Positions 9,098-17,970 of a stretch of DNA of 64,000 bases are shown here, in pieces. Every line of letters begins with the position of its first letter. Position 1 is the stretch's first letter. Origin of the DNA: Marinobacter sp. BW6 (GTDB taxonomy: Bacteria; Pseudomonadota; Gammaproteobacteria; Pseudomonadales; Oleiphilaceae); contig NZ_VIRN01000061.1 in NCBI RefSeq assembly GCF_008107725.1, positions 248,001 through 312,000 on the forward strand. Direction: 5' to 3'. The position numbers and the translations under genes were made by a program. Below the pieces are notes generated by a model. The model had not been told where the DNA came from. It made no database searches and was given only the letters and a program-made list of their open reading frames with translations.

Positions 9098-9917
9098 GCC
9101 CCGTTCGATCAGTTTCTCGAAGGTCATGCTGGTTCTCGGCCTGTTGTTCCTGTATCTGCCGATGTTCGTGCTGATCGTGTATTCATTCAATGCGTCCCGG
9201 CTGGTGTCGGTGTGGGCCGGTTTCTCGACGCACTGGTATGGCGAGCTGTTCCGGGATGAGCAGATTCTGTCGGCGGTGTGGATGAGCCTGCGGATTGCCT
9301 TCTACTCCGCCAGCATGGCGGTGTGTCTGGGCACGCTGTGTGCGTTCGCGATCACCCGGTTCAAGAAGATGCGCGGGCGCACTCTGCTGGTCAGCATGAT
9401 TACCGCGCCGCTGGTTATGCCGGAGGTGATCACGGGCCTGTCGCTACTGCTGTTGTTCGTGCAAATGGCCCAGACCATCGGCTGGCCGGTGGACCGTGGC
9501 ATGGCGACCATCTGGATCGCCCACACCACCTTCTGCAGTGCCTATGTGGCGGTGGTGGTGTCGGCCCGGTTGCAGGAAGTGGACCGCTCCATCGAGGAGG
9601 CGGCCATGGATCTGGGCTGCACGCCCCTGAAAACCTTCTTTGTCATCACCTTGCCGGTGATTGCACCGGCGCTGGTGTCGGGCTGGCTGCTGGCGTTTAC
9701 CCTGTCCCTGGATGATCTGGTTATTGCCAGCTTCGTTTCCGGGCCGGGTGCGACAACGCTGCCGATGGTTGTGTTTTCCTCCGTGCGGATGGGGGTTTCG
9801 CCGAAGATCAATGCGCTGGCCACACTGATCATTTTGGCCGTCTCGCTGATTGCGTTTATCGCCTGGTACCTGATGCGCCGCGCCGAACGGAAGCGCCTGC
9901 AAACACCGGACGCCTAG
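9090..9917 (+). CDS. potI: Putrescine ABC transporter, permease PotI
   Basis: Second permease subunit, 275 residues, with about six transmembrane helices and the EAA motif EEAAMDLGCTPLKTFFVITLP. The likely start is GTG 9090 (VKPRSISFSKV...), overlapping the potH stop by 8 nt, which suggests translational coupling. Upstream in-frame codons encode an implausible Cys-rich stretch and are out of register with potH. It closes the potFGHI operon, with the lysR gene convergent just downstream. Confidence 0.9.
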   Translation: MVKPRSISFSKVMLVLGLLFLYLPMFVLIVYSFNASRLVSVWAGFSTHWYGELFRDEQILSAVWMSLRIAFYSASMAVCLGTLCAFAITRFKKMRGRTLLVSMITAPLVMPEVITGLSLLLLFVQMAQTIGWPVDRGMATIWIAHTTFCSAYVAVVVSARLQEVDRSIEEAAMDLGCTPLKTFFVITLPVIAPALVSGWLLAFTLSLDDLVIASFVSGPGATTLPMVVFSSVRMGVSPKINALATLIILAVSLIAFIAWYLMRRAERKRLQTPDA

Positions 9918-9941
9918 CGTGCTTAGGCCACGCCTGTGGCC

Positions 9942-10832
9942 TTACAGCGCGTCGGGAAAGGCGGAAACAAGGTAATCAACCAGCGCCCGGACTTTGGGAG
10001 TGACGAACTTGCGGGTTGGATAGACGGCGTAAACGCCAAGCTCGGTGGAACGGTAGTCAAGCATCAGTTCCACCAGCCGCCCGGCTTCCAGGTCTTTATG
10101 TACCAGAAAACCGGGCTGCAGAACGATGCCCTGCCCGGCCACGGCGGCGGCGCAGCAGGTTTCACCGTTATTGGCGTACATCCATGGCCTCACGCGGACA
10201 CTGGTGGCGCCGTCGGGGCCTTCAAAGGGCCAGTCGTTGCCGGTGGTGAAGTTGCTATAGCCGATGATCCTGTGGCTGGCCAGATCTACCGGCTTAACAG
10301 GGGAACCATAGTTGGCAATGTAATCCGGCGAGGCACAGGCAATGAGCCGGGTAGAGGTGATCCGTCGGCTGACCAGCGTGGAGCTTTGCAGGGTGGCAAT
10401 GCGGATGGCCATATCAAAGCCTTCCTCAACAATGTCCACCAGCCGGTCTGATAGATCGATCGACAGCTCCACGTCCGGGTAGCGGGCGTGGAATTCTCCC
10501 CACAAAGGCGCCAGGTGGCTGATCCCGAAGCTGACCGGCGCGTTCACCCTGAGCGTGCCCCGTGCGACATCATTGCGGGAAGTAATTTCCGCCTCTGCCT
10601 CCTCAACGCCAGCCAGTAACTCCCGGCACCGGACATAGAACACTTCGCCCTCCCCCGTCAGCGACAGGCGGCGGGTGGTCCGCTGCAGCAGCCGAACCCC
10701 GAGACGACTTTCCAGTTCGCTGACATAACGCGAGACAGCGGCCTTGGACATCCCCAGATTCTCCGACGCAGCCACGAAGCTTCCAGCCTCAACCACGGTG
10801 CAGAACGTCTGCATCTCCAGCAATCGATCCAT
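9942..10832 (-). CDS. LysR-family transcriptional regulator
   Basis: The N-terminal winged helix-turn-helix covers about residues 1-60 (FCTVVEAGSFVAASENLGMSK, then AAVSRYVSELE). A LysR substrate-binding domain follows (GTLRVNAPVSFG, LAPLWGEFHARYPDVEL). The start at 10832 (MDRLLEMQTF) is the usual LysR N-terminus; the frame extends upstream but is not protein-like. Length is 296 residues. It diverges from the doxX-dioxygenase pair across about 100 nt and most likely controls it, possibly in response to a quinone, phenol or oxidative signal. The effector is not deducible. Confidence 0.85.
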   Translation of the reverse strand: MDRLLEMQTFCTVVEAGSFVAASENLGMSKAAVSRYVSELESRLGVRLLQRTTRRLSLTGEGEVFYVRCRELLAGVEEAEAEITSRNDVARGTLRVNAPVSFGISHLAPLWGEFHARYPDVELSIDLSDRLVDIVEEGFDMAIRIATLQSSTLVSRRITSTRLIACASPDYIANYGSPVKPVDLASHRIIGYSNFTTGNDWPFEGPDGATSVRVRPWMYANNGETCCAAAVAGQGIVLQPGFLVHKDLEAGRLVELMLDYRSTELGVYAVYPTRKFVTPKVRALVDYLVSAFPDAL

Positions 10833-10936
10833 TGTCTCAAATTCCGGAACAGTTAATTCATTAAAGCTACGTTTATCCCGTTTATTGATATTTGTAAAGT
10901 ATTCGCATGTTCGAAACACACCTAAGGAGATTCATC

Positions 10937-11377
10937 ATGAACAACGCATTCCTGAACAAACTGATCGCCACTGACGCAGGCTGGGGCGCTTTGGCCCTCC
11001 GGATCCCTGTCGGTATCATTTTCGCCGCCCATGGTGCCCAGAAACTGTTCGGCTGGTTTGGCGGCTATGGGCTGGAAGGTACAGGACAATGGATGGATTC
11101 CATCGGGCTGAGTCCCGGCTACCTGATGGCCCTGTTAGCCGGCGGTGCGGAATTCTTTGGTGGCCTGGCTCTGATCATCGGCCTGCTGGTTCGCCCTGCC
11201 AGCGCGGTACTGGCATTCGCCATGCTGATCGCTATTTTCAGCGTTCATATCGGCAACGGCCTGTTCATGAGCAACAATGGGTACGAGTTTGGCCTGGCTT
11301 TGCTCGCCGTATCCGTATCCCTGGTGTTCAGCGGCGCAGGCCGCGCGTCCATTGATCGCGCGATTGCAGCCAGATAA
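10937..11377 (+). CDS. DoxX-family membrane protein
   Basis: A 146-residue inner-membrane protein with four predicted helices and the DoxX pattern RIPVGIIFAAHGAQKLFGWFGG near residues 16-37. A strong AAGGAGA ribosome site precedes ATG 10937. Family members are linked to quinone or sulfur redox chemistry and oxidative stress, but the precise activity is mostly unknown. It is cotranscribed with the extradiol dioxygenase 26 nt downstream and divergent from lysR, a common bacterial arrangement. Confidence 0.85.
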   Translation: MNNAFLNKLIATDAGWGALALRIPVGIIFAAHGAQKLFGWFGGYGLEGTGQWMDSIGLSPGYLMALLAGGAEFFGGLALIIGLLVRPASAVLAFAMLIAIFSVHIGNGLFMSNNGYEFGLALLAVSVSLVFSGAGRASIDRAIAAR

Positions 11378-11403
11378 CACCACCGCAACCCGGAGGAGCA
11401 ATC

Positions 11404-12177
11404 ATGAGTCTGTTTGTTTCCCACGGCGCTCCCACCTTCGCACTGGAGCCGGGCCTGGCTGGCCCGGCCCTGACGGAGCTGGGCAAACGCCTTATCACGC
11501 CCGAAGCTGTGCTGGTGGTTTCACCCCACTGGATGACGCCGGAAATCCGGGTAGGCGTTTCCGGAACACCCGAGACTATTCACGATTTTCGCGGTTTTCC
11601 AGCCGAACTCTATGATCTTGAGTATCCGGCATCCGGACACCCGGACCTGGCGCGCACCGCCCTGTCGTTGCTGGAAGCTGGGGGCTGGAGCGCCAGAGCA
11701 GACGGGACCCGGGGGCTGGATCACGGGGCCTGGGTTCCCCTGATGCACCTTTTCCCCGATCACTCGGTTCCGGTGTTTCAGGTCTCAATGCCCGCCAATC
11801 TTGACCCTGCGTCTGCCTGGCATCTGGGTCAGACATTGCAGCCGCTCGAACATGAGGGTGTGCTCATCGTAGGATCGGGAAGCCTTACCCATAATCTGTA
11901 TGAAGTTCGGTGGGGTGACGAGAACACCTCCGTCTATGCGCAGGAGTTCACCGACTGGGTTCGTGCAAAAGTGAAAGCCGGCGATCACCAACAGCTGATC
12001 GCAACGCTGGAGAAAGCCCCACACGCTCAACGGGCGCATCCCACCACCGAGCATTTCCTGCCTCTGTTGGTGGCTGCCGGTGCGGCCGGAGAGCAGCAAC
12101 CCGGCGTGCTGATTGATGGCGGGATCGAACACGGTGTTCTGGCCATGGATGCCTTTGTTTTTCAGCATTCGGCCTGA
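11404..12177 (+). CDS. LigB/DODA-type extradiol ring-cleavage dioxygenase
   Basis: A 257-residue member of the 4,5-DOPA dioxygenase (YgiD-like) class. Metal-ligand regions are visible: SHGAP at the N-terminus, SPHWMT near residue 40, and the LDHGAWVPL block near residue 113, with a further conserved GSGSLTHNL block. The start is ATG 11404 behind CCCGGAGGAGC. Characterised relatives cleave catechol rings with zinc or iron; the natural substrate is usually unclear. Pairing with doxX and a divergent lysR regulator suggests an inducible response to phenolics or quinones. It ends convergently with the RND pump gene. Confidence 0.85.
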   Translation: MSLFVSHGAPTFALEPGLAGPALTELGKRLITPEAVLVVSPHWMTPEIRVGVSGTPETIHDFRGFPAELYDLEYPASGHPDLARTALSLLEAGGWSARADGTRGLDHGAWVPLMHLFPDHSVPVFQVSMPANLDPASAWHLGQTLQPLEHEGVLIVGSGSLTHNLYEVRWGDENTSVYAQEFTDWVRAKVKAGDHQQLIATLEKAPHAQRAHPTTEHFLPLLVAAGAAGEQQPGVLIDGGIEHGVLAMDAFVFQHSA

Positions 12178-12189
12178 ACTGCCAGCGAA

Positions 12190-15100
12190 CTAGGCCGCCG
12201 GTTGGCGGCGGTCCCGAACAGACTGGATCCATTTGTAAAATACCGGGACCAGCAATGTGCCCAGGACCGTGGCGGCAACCATGCCACTGAGAACGGTGAT
12301 ACCAAGGCTCACCCGACTTGCCGCCCCGGCGCCGCTGGCAAAGACCAGCGGTAGTACGCCAAGCACAAACGACAGTGCGGTCATCAACACCGCCCGAAAC
12401 CGCAGTACCGCCGCTTTCTGGGCCGCCTCCGCGGTGGACAAGCCAGACTGGCGCAACTGCATCGCGAACTCCACAATCAGAATGGCCGTTTTGGTGGAGA
12501 GCCCGATCAGCAGTACCAGGCCCACCTGGGCGTAAATATTGTTCGCCAGCCCCACCAACCAGAGCCCGGCCATGGCGCCGGCAAGGGCCAATGGCACGGC
12601 ACCGAGCACCGCCACCGGAAGGGTCCAGCTTTCGTATTGAGCCACCAGGAACAGGTACACGAACACCAGAGCCAGCAGGAAGATCACTGCCGCCAGGTTA
12701 CCCGCCTGTATTTCCTGCAGACTCTGACCCGCCCAGCTGAATTCATACCCTTGCGGCAGGCTCTGTGACAGCTCTTCCATGGCCGCTATGGCATCGCCAC
12801 TGGCAAAGCCGGCTGCCGCCTCCCCGGAGATGGTTACCGAGCGCTTCAGGTTGAAATGCTGGATGCTTGAAGGCCCGAGCACAGGCTTGAGCGAGGCCAG
12901 CGTCGTCAGCGGTACCATGTCGCCATCCCGGTTGCGGACAAAGTAATAAGAGAGGTCCTCTGGGCGCTGCCGGAACTCGCCTTCGGCCTGCAGAAGCACT
13001 CGATAATTCTTGCCGAACCGGGTGAAGTCATTCACGTAGAGCGAGCCGAGCTGGGTTTGCAGGGTAGAGAAGATATCGGAGAGCTCAATACCCAGAGCCT
13101 TGGCCTTGTTCCTCTCGACTTCCAGCAGGTACTGCGGAATGTTCGCGCGGTAGGTGCTGTATACCCGGGAAAGCGCTTCACGCTGGTTGGCCTCGTAGAT
13201 GAGGCCATTCATAACCTGCGCCAGCTCCGAGACGTCCCTGCCCTGATTATCCTGAAGGCGGAAGTCGAAGCCGGAAGAGGTTCCCAGCCCTGGAATTGGT
13301 GGCGGGTTGAAAACCATCACCTGTGCCTCGGGGATGGTCCAGAGCCTGGAATACAGCCGTGGAATCACCGCGCCGAGGCCAAGACTGGCCTCTTCCCTCT
13401 CTTCCCAGTCTTTGAGCATGACAATCCCAAGGCCGTTGTTCGTGTTAGCCCCTCCCAGTAATGAGAACCCCGACACCGTAATGAAATCAGTCACTGCCGG
13501 ATCCTCTAGAACCATGCCGGTTACTTTGCCGAGCACGGCTTCGGTGCGCTCCAGGGAAGCAGCATCGGGCAACTGCACATCCACAAACAGGAAGCCCTGA
13601 TCTTCCGGCGGCACGAATGCCGAGGGCACTGATTTGAACAGGCCAGCTCCGGCAAACAGGATCACCACCAGGGTCACTCCAACCAGCGCCCCTTTGCGCA
13701 GGAGTTGCACCACAAGCTTCGAGTAACCACTGGTTGTCCGTGTGATCAGCACCTCGAAAGGTCGCAGCCAGCCAATGGCCTTGTCGCCGCTTCTGCCAAG
13801 CAGCGCAACGCACAGGGCCGGGCTCAGGGTGAGCGCGTTGATTGAGGAGATGATCACCGCCACCGAAATGGTGACCGAAAACTGCTGGTATAACTTGCCG
13901 GTTATTCCGGGCATGAACGCAACTGGCACGAACACGGCCAGCAATACCAGCGTGGTGGCAATTACCGGCCCCGTGACTTCCGCCATCGCCTTGGTGACCG
14001 CCTCGCGTATCGGCAGCTTCTCCTCGACAAGGATGCGCTCTACGTTCTCGATAACCACGATGGCGTCATCCACCACAATGCCGATCGCCAGAACCAGCCC
14101 GAACAGCGTGATGGTATTGATGGAGTAGCCAAGCACCGACATAACTGCAAAGGTGCCAATGAGAGAGACCGGGATGGCAATACTGGGAATCAACGTGGCC
14201 CGCCAGTTCTGCAGGAACAGGAACACCACCAGGATCACCAGGCCGACAGCCTGGAACAGGGTAACGATGACTTCACTGATGGAGCGGCTGATGAATTCCG
14301 TGGTGTCGTACAGTACGGTGTGTTTCACGCCCTCCGGAAAACTGACAGAGGCTTCTTCAACCAGCGTTTTTACCCGCTCAGCCACCTCCAGCGCATTGGC
14401 GTCGGGAAGTTGGTAAATCACCAGGAATGCCGTGTCCTGGTTGTTCAGTTTCGCGGTCGACGTATAGGAGCGTGAACCCAGTTCGATACGCCCAACGTCC
14501 CTGAGGCGCACAAAGCCGCCATCCGGCCTTGAGCGGAGAATGGTCTGGGCAAACTCTTCAGGATCTGACAGCCGTTCCCGGGTCTGGATACTGTAGACAA
14601 ACTGTTGGCCCTCGGGCACTGGCGGCTGGCCGAGTTTGCCCGCCGCGACAATCTGATTCTGCTCACGAAGCGCAGCTGCGACCTCTGTGACAGTCACATC
14701 CAGTGAGGCCATCCGGCGGGGGTCCAGCCAGACTCGCATACTGTAGTCCTTTGCTCCCATCACTTCCGCCGACCCGACCCCCGGCACTCGACCAAGGGCT
14801 TCGACAAGGTTGTTGGAGGCATAGTTGCTGAGAAACACGCCATCCAGATCCGGTCGCTCGGAGGTCAGGTTGATACCCAGCAGCATGTTTCCGGCCTGTT
14901 TGCTGACCACCACACCTTGCCTCCGGACTTCGTCGGGCAAAAACGGTTCTGCCAGGGCAACTCGGTTCTGGACGTTTACCTGAGCAATGTCTGTATCGGT
15001 CCCGCTCTCGAAGGTAATCGTGATCTTGGCTGTGCCATCACTGGAGGCCGTGGACTCGATGTAAATCATGCCCTCCACCCCGTTCAGCTGCTGCTCTACC

Positions 15101-15294
15101 GGCCGGATAACCGCCTCCTCCACCACCTGGGAGCTGGCCCCGGGGAGCGAGGCGTTCACCTGGATCTGGGGCGGAGCCATGTCCGGATACATGTTGACCG
15201 GTAGAATGCGTAACGCCAGTAGCCCGGCCAGGGTAATCAGGATGGAAACAACAAACGCGAACTTCGGTCGATGGATAAAAACCCGGCTGATCAT
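12190..15294 (-). CDS. RND efflux pump, inner-membrane transporter (HAE1 family)
   Basis: A 1034-residue AcrB/MexB-type proton antiporter. It has the N-terminal helix MISRVFIHRPKFAFVVSIL, the porter-domain motif NMYPDMAPPQIQVNASLPGAS, and helix 4 with the proton-relay Asp pair in LAIGIVVDDAIVVIENVER. A second large periplasmic loop precedes the last six helices. The closest look is the subgroup with an AcrA-like lipoprotein adaptor encoded just upstream, with a 4-nt ATGA overlap. No TolC-type outer-membrane factor and no adjacent TetR regulator are present, so it probably borrows a TolC encoded elsewhere. Substrate is unknown. Confidence 0.92.
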   Translation of the reverse strand: MISRVFIHRPKFAFVVSILITLAGLLALRILPVNMYPDMAPPQIQVNASLPGASSQVVEEAVIRPVEQQLNGVEGMIYIESTASSDGTAKITITFESGTDTDIAQVNVQNRVALAEPFLPDEVRRQGVVVSKQAGNMLLGINLTSERPDLDGVFLSNYASNNLVEALGRVPGVGSAEVMGAKDYSMRVWLDPRRMASLDVTVTEVAAALREQNQIVAAGKLGQPPVPEGQQFVYSIQTRERLSDPEEFAQTILRSRPDGGFVRLRDVGRIELGSRSYTSTAKLNNQDTAFLVIYQLPDANALEVAERVKTLVEEASVSFPEGVKHTVLYDTTEFISRSISEVIVTLFQAVGLVILVVFLFLQNWRATLIPSIAIPVSLIGTFAVMSVLGYSINTITLFGLVLAIGIVVDDAIVVIENVERILVEEKLPIREAVTKAMAEVTGPVIATTLVLLAVFVPVAFMPGITGKLYQQFSVTISVAVIISSINALTLSPALCVALLGRSGDKAIGWLRPFEVLITRTTSGYSKLVVQLLRKGALVGVTLVVILFAGAGLFKSVPSAFVPPEDQGFLFVDVQLPDAASLERTEAVLGKVTGMVLEDPAVTDFITVSGFSLLGGANTNNGLGIVMLKDWEEREEASLGLGAVIPRLYSRLWTIPEAQVMVFNPPPIPGLGTSSGFDFRLQDNQGRDVSELAQVMNGLIYEANQREALSRVYSTYRANIPQYLLEVERNKAKALGIELSDIFSTLQTQLGSLYVNDFTRFGKNYRVLLQAEGEFRQRPEDLSYYFVRNRDGDMVPLTTLASLKPVLGPSSIQHFNLKRSVTISGEAAAGFASGDAIAAMEELSQSLPQGYEFSWAGQSLQEIQAGNLAAVIFLLALVFVYLFLVAQYESWTLPVAVLGAVPLALAGAMAGLWLVGLANNIYAQVGLVLLIGLSTKTAILIVEFAMQLRQSGLSTAEAAQKAAVLRFRAVLMTALSFVLGVLPLVFASGAGAASRVSLGITVLSGMVAATVLGTLLVPVFYKWIQSVRDRRQPAA

Positions 15295-16478
15295 TGGCTC
15301 GCCTCACCCGTCTGGATGAGCGCTCCTGTTTGCGGATCAATCTGCTTTTGAACAGCACTGACCGTGACCCCGGGCCGGACTTTCTGCAGGCCTTCCACAA
15401 TCACCCGATCACCGGTTTCCAGCCCCGAATTGACCACCAGCAGCGCTCCTTCCCGGGCACCGGTCTGGATAAAGCGCTGGGCAACCTGATTCTGGTCATC
15501 AACTGCCAGAACAAACTTTCCTTCAATGGTCTCCTGAACCGCTACCTGAGGGACAAGCACCCGGGCCTCGCCTGACTGCCCCTCAACCCGGAGTGTTACA
15601 TAGAGGCCTGGCACGAGTACCGCATCAGGATTGGGGAAGACCGCTCGCATCGCAACGGTGCCTGTGCTGGCGTCCGTTTGCACATCGGCGAAATCCAGTA
15701 CACCCGCCTGCTCATAGCGTTCGCCATCTGGCAGCGTCAGATAAAGCCCCAAAGACTTCGAAAACGCCTCGGCGGATTCAGTGCCCCTCCGGCGGAAGCT
15801 GACAAAATCAGCTTCGTTAACCTGGAATTCGACGTAGACAGGGTCCGTCACCAGAACCGATGTTATGGGCCCGGTGGCGGGACTTACCACAGCGCCCACG
15901 TCGTAGTTCAGCCGCCCAATCCAGCCATCAAAAGGGGCCCGTATTTCTGCATACTCCAGATTGGTATCCGCTTTCTGAACTGTCGCCTGAGCGGCCTGCA
16001 GGCGGCTTTCCGCAGCACTGAACCGGTCTTTGAGTTTGTCCAGGTCCGCGGCAGACAGGAAGCCTTTTCCCGACACTTCCTCTCCGCGCTTGAGGTTTCG
16101 GGTTGCGGAATCCAGTTCAGCGCGGGCGGCGGCCAGTTCAGCATCCGCCTGCTGAAGATCAGCGCTCGCGCGAGTGTCCTCAAGCCTGATCAGGAGTTCG
16201 CCCTGGCTGACTCTCGCCCCCTCGGTGAAAAGAATCTCCCGGATTTCCGCTTCAATGCGCGGCGTGATATCGGCTTTGGCAGAAGCAGCCGTTCTGGCAA
16301 CAAACTCCCGAGAAGGCCGGATTTCGGTGGCATCAAGCACCACCACAGAGACGGCGACGGGGTTGGTTTGTTTTATTTCCTGAGGCTCAGAGCAGCCTGT
16401 CTGGGCAATTGAGGCCCAAACCAGAAGGAGAACTGCCCCATTCTTCAAACCTGCTTTCCATCTCGCCAAAAACAGCAT
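15291..16478 (-). CDS. RND efflux pump, periplasmic adaptor lipoprotein
   Basis: Membrane-fusion protein linking the RND pump to an outer-membrane channel. The start at 16478 (MLFLARWKAGLKNGAV) follows a GGGAGAAG ribosome site and yields a lipoprotein signal with the Cys in AQTGC at about residue 28. Next come the lipoyl half-motif (ITPRIEAEIREILFTEGARV), an alpha-helical hairpin rich in Ala and Glu, the second lipoyl half (IRAPFDGWIGRLNYDVGAVV) and the beta-barrel domain. Length is 395 residues. Its stop overlaps the pump start. Confidence 0.9.
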   Translation of the reverse strand: MLFLARWKAGLKNGAVLLLVWASIAQTGCSEPQEIKQTNPVAVSVVVLDATEIRPSREFVARTAASAKADITPRIEAEIREILFTEGARVSQGELLIRLEDTRASADLQQADAELAAARAELDSATRNLKRGEEVSGKGFLSAADLDKLKDRFSAAESRLQAAQATVQKADTNLEYAEIRAPFDGWIGRLNYDVGAVVSPATGPITSVLVTDPVYVEFQVNEADFVSFRRRGTESAEAFSKSLGLYLTLPDGERYEQAGVLDFADVQTDASTGTVAMRAVFPNPDAVLVPGLYVTLRVEGQSGEARVLVPQVAVQETIEGKFVLAVDDQNQVAQRFIQTGAREGALLVVNSGLETGDRVIVEGLQKVRPGVTVSAVQKQIDPQTGALIQTGEASQ

Positions 16479-16691
16479 TATGTCTTCTCCCTGAATAAAT
16501 GGTTCCCAGCCGGAATAGCAAACACCCGCACTTAGATTAGACAACACCCTTATGGCAGGCCATTGAAGATTCAATTTTTCTCAACCCGGATAAAGCCGGT
16601 CTTGTCCGGTTTCGGGAAACCAATAGATGACGTTAAAAGTTTGCTATATTTGGTCTAGATAAAGCCGGAACGGGGTAAAACCGTTCCATCC

Positions 16692-17351
16692 ATGGACGCC
16701 TTACAAATGGACCTGCCAATGACACTGCCGATTCACCTTCGTCCCTTACTCATGATTGTCTTTGCTGCTTTGTTTCTTGGTGGTTGCGCCTCATCAGGCC
16801 CGGAGGTGAAAAGTATCAGTAAAGCTCCGGACGTTTCCGATGCGCCCAGAAATCTGCTGGTGTTGGCAATCAGTCCGAAAGAAAGCAGCAGGACTCTGAT
16901 GGAATCCGCGCTTGTATCCCAGCTCCGTTCCGACGGATTCGAGGCTGAACCCTACGGCCCGGCACCCTCCCTTCCGTGGGAAGATTCAGCCGCACTGAAG
17001 GAGAAAGTAATAGAGCGCTTGCAAACACAGACTGCCGATGGTGTTTTAACCGTCTCACTAGTTAGAAAAAATCGTCAGATTGAGTATGTGCCCAACCAGG
17101 TTGTCTATAACCCAGTAACCACACATATTGGTGCTCTTGCTTCCGTCACCTATATGGAAACCATGACAATTCCGGACCATTACGAGGAATCCACCGAATA
17201 CATTCTGAGGACAACACTGTTCGATACGGACTCTGGCAAGGCGATCTGGCAAATGTTTTCCAGCACCATTGATCCCAACTCGCTCGAACAGGCGGCCCGG
17301 GAGTTTGCCCGCGTAGCCGTGCGAGAGCTTCAAAAATCTTTCACTGAATGA
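16692..17351 (+). CDS. Lipoprotein of unknown function
   Basis: Up to 219 residues, with a lipoprotein signal ending in LGGC (Cys near residue 32 from this start). Other in-frame starts lie at 16707 and 16719; none has a strong ribosome site. The mature part alternates beta strands and helices: NLLVLAISPKESSRTLME, then DGVLTVSLVRKNRQIEYVPNQ, then ILRTTLFDTDSGKAIWQM. This resembles proteins that build periplasmic oligomer or complex-assembly folds (GNA1162/CsgG-like layout), but this is only an impression. The next lipoprotein gene overlaps it by 4 nt, so they form an operon. Confidence 0.7.
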   Translation: MDALQMDLPMTLPIHLRPLLMIVFAALFLGGCASSGPEVKSISKAPDVSDAPRNLLVLAISPKESSRTLMESALVSQLRSDGFEAEPYGPAPSLPWEDSAALKEKVIERLQTQTADGVLTVSLVRKNRQIEYVPNQVVYNPVTTHIGALASVTYMETMTIPDHYEESTEYILRTTLFDTDSGKAIWQMFSSTIDPNSLEQAAREFARVAVRELQKSFTE

Positions 17352-17887
17352 GACAACACATGACCATCCGCAAGACCGCGAATTTTGCTGCCGTAATGCT
17401 GGGAGTGTCCCTGGCGGGATGCTCCTTTCAGGACACGCTGTCGCTGGGGGTCGAGGATCCCTGCGCTTCACTGAAAGGAATCATTGCTGACTATCCATCG
17501 GGGTTCGAACAATACCGGGGCGGTGCAAACAGCCTCCGCTCGGTTACTGTCTACAACGCAAAGGAACAGCTGATACGGGGAGACTGCGAAATCTGGAGCT
17601 GGGCGAATGACGATAGCGCCTATGTCTGCTCCGGCAATACTCCCAACGACGAAGTTGCCACCACAAGGTACAACACAGCCGTAAACTGGATGGGACAGTG
17701 CCTCGGAGATAGCTGGACAAGCCAGGAAGGCGAGAGGACTCGGGATGGCGAGAATGCGGGTATGATGACCAGATTCAGCTCTTCAGAAAAGGGCACACCG
17801 AATGTGTCGGTTCACAGGGTGGCTTTCCGCGGGGATTCCGCAGTTTATGTTTATGTTGGAACACCCAGTCGTCTGGCTGAGCTGTAG
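17348..17887 (+). CDS. Small lipoprotein of unknown function
   Basis: A 179-residue protein with the lipobox VSLAGC (Cys 25 from the first Met). The start overlaps the preceding stop as ATGA; an internal ATG at 17360 (MTIRKTANF) is also plausible and gives a more typical signal. The mature protein contains further Cys residues (DPCASL, GDCEIW, YVCSGN, GQCLGD), suggesting one or two disulfides in the periplasm. I recognise no family. It is followed by a strong bidirectional terminator. Confidence 0.65.
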   Translation: MRQHMTIRKTANFAAVMLGVSLAGCSFQDTLSLGVEDPCASLKGIIADYPSGFEQYRGGANSLRSVTVYNAKEQLIRGDCEIWSWANDDSAYVCSGNTPNDEVATTRYNTAVNWMGQCLGDSWTSQEGERTRDGENAGMMTRFSSSEKGTPNVSVHRVAFRGDSAVYVYVGTPSRLAEL

Positions 17888-17917
17888 CCGACTAACCGCA
17901 AGCCTGCCATAAAACGC

Positions 17918-17947
17918 AAAAGGGCCACCGTGAGAGGTGGCCCTTTT
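17918..17947. terminator. Bidirectional rho-independent terminator
   Basis: A 12-bp stem, AAAAGGGCCACC paired with GGTGGCCCTTTT, closes a 6-nt loop and has A/T tails on both sides. It sits between the lipoprotein operon and the convergent liv operon and can stop both. Confidence 0.9.
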
Positions 17948-17970
17948 GGTTTTGAGGGGCAGAAAACGTT

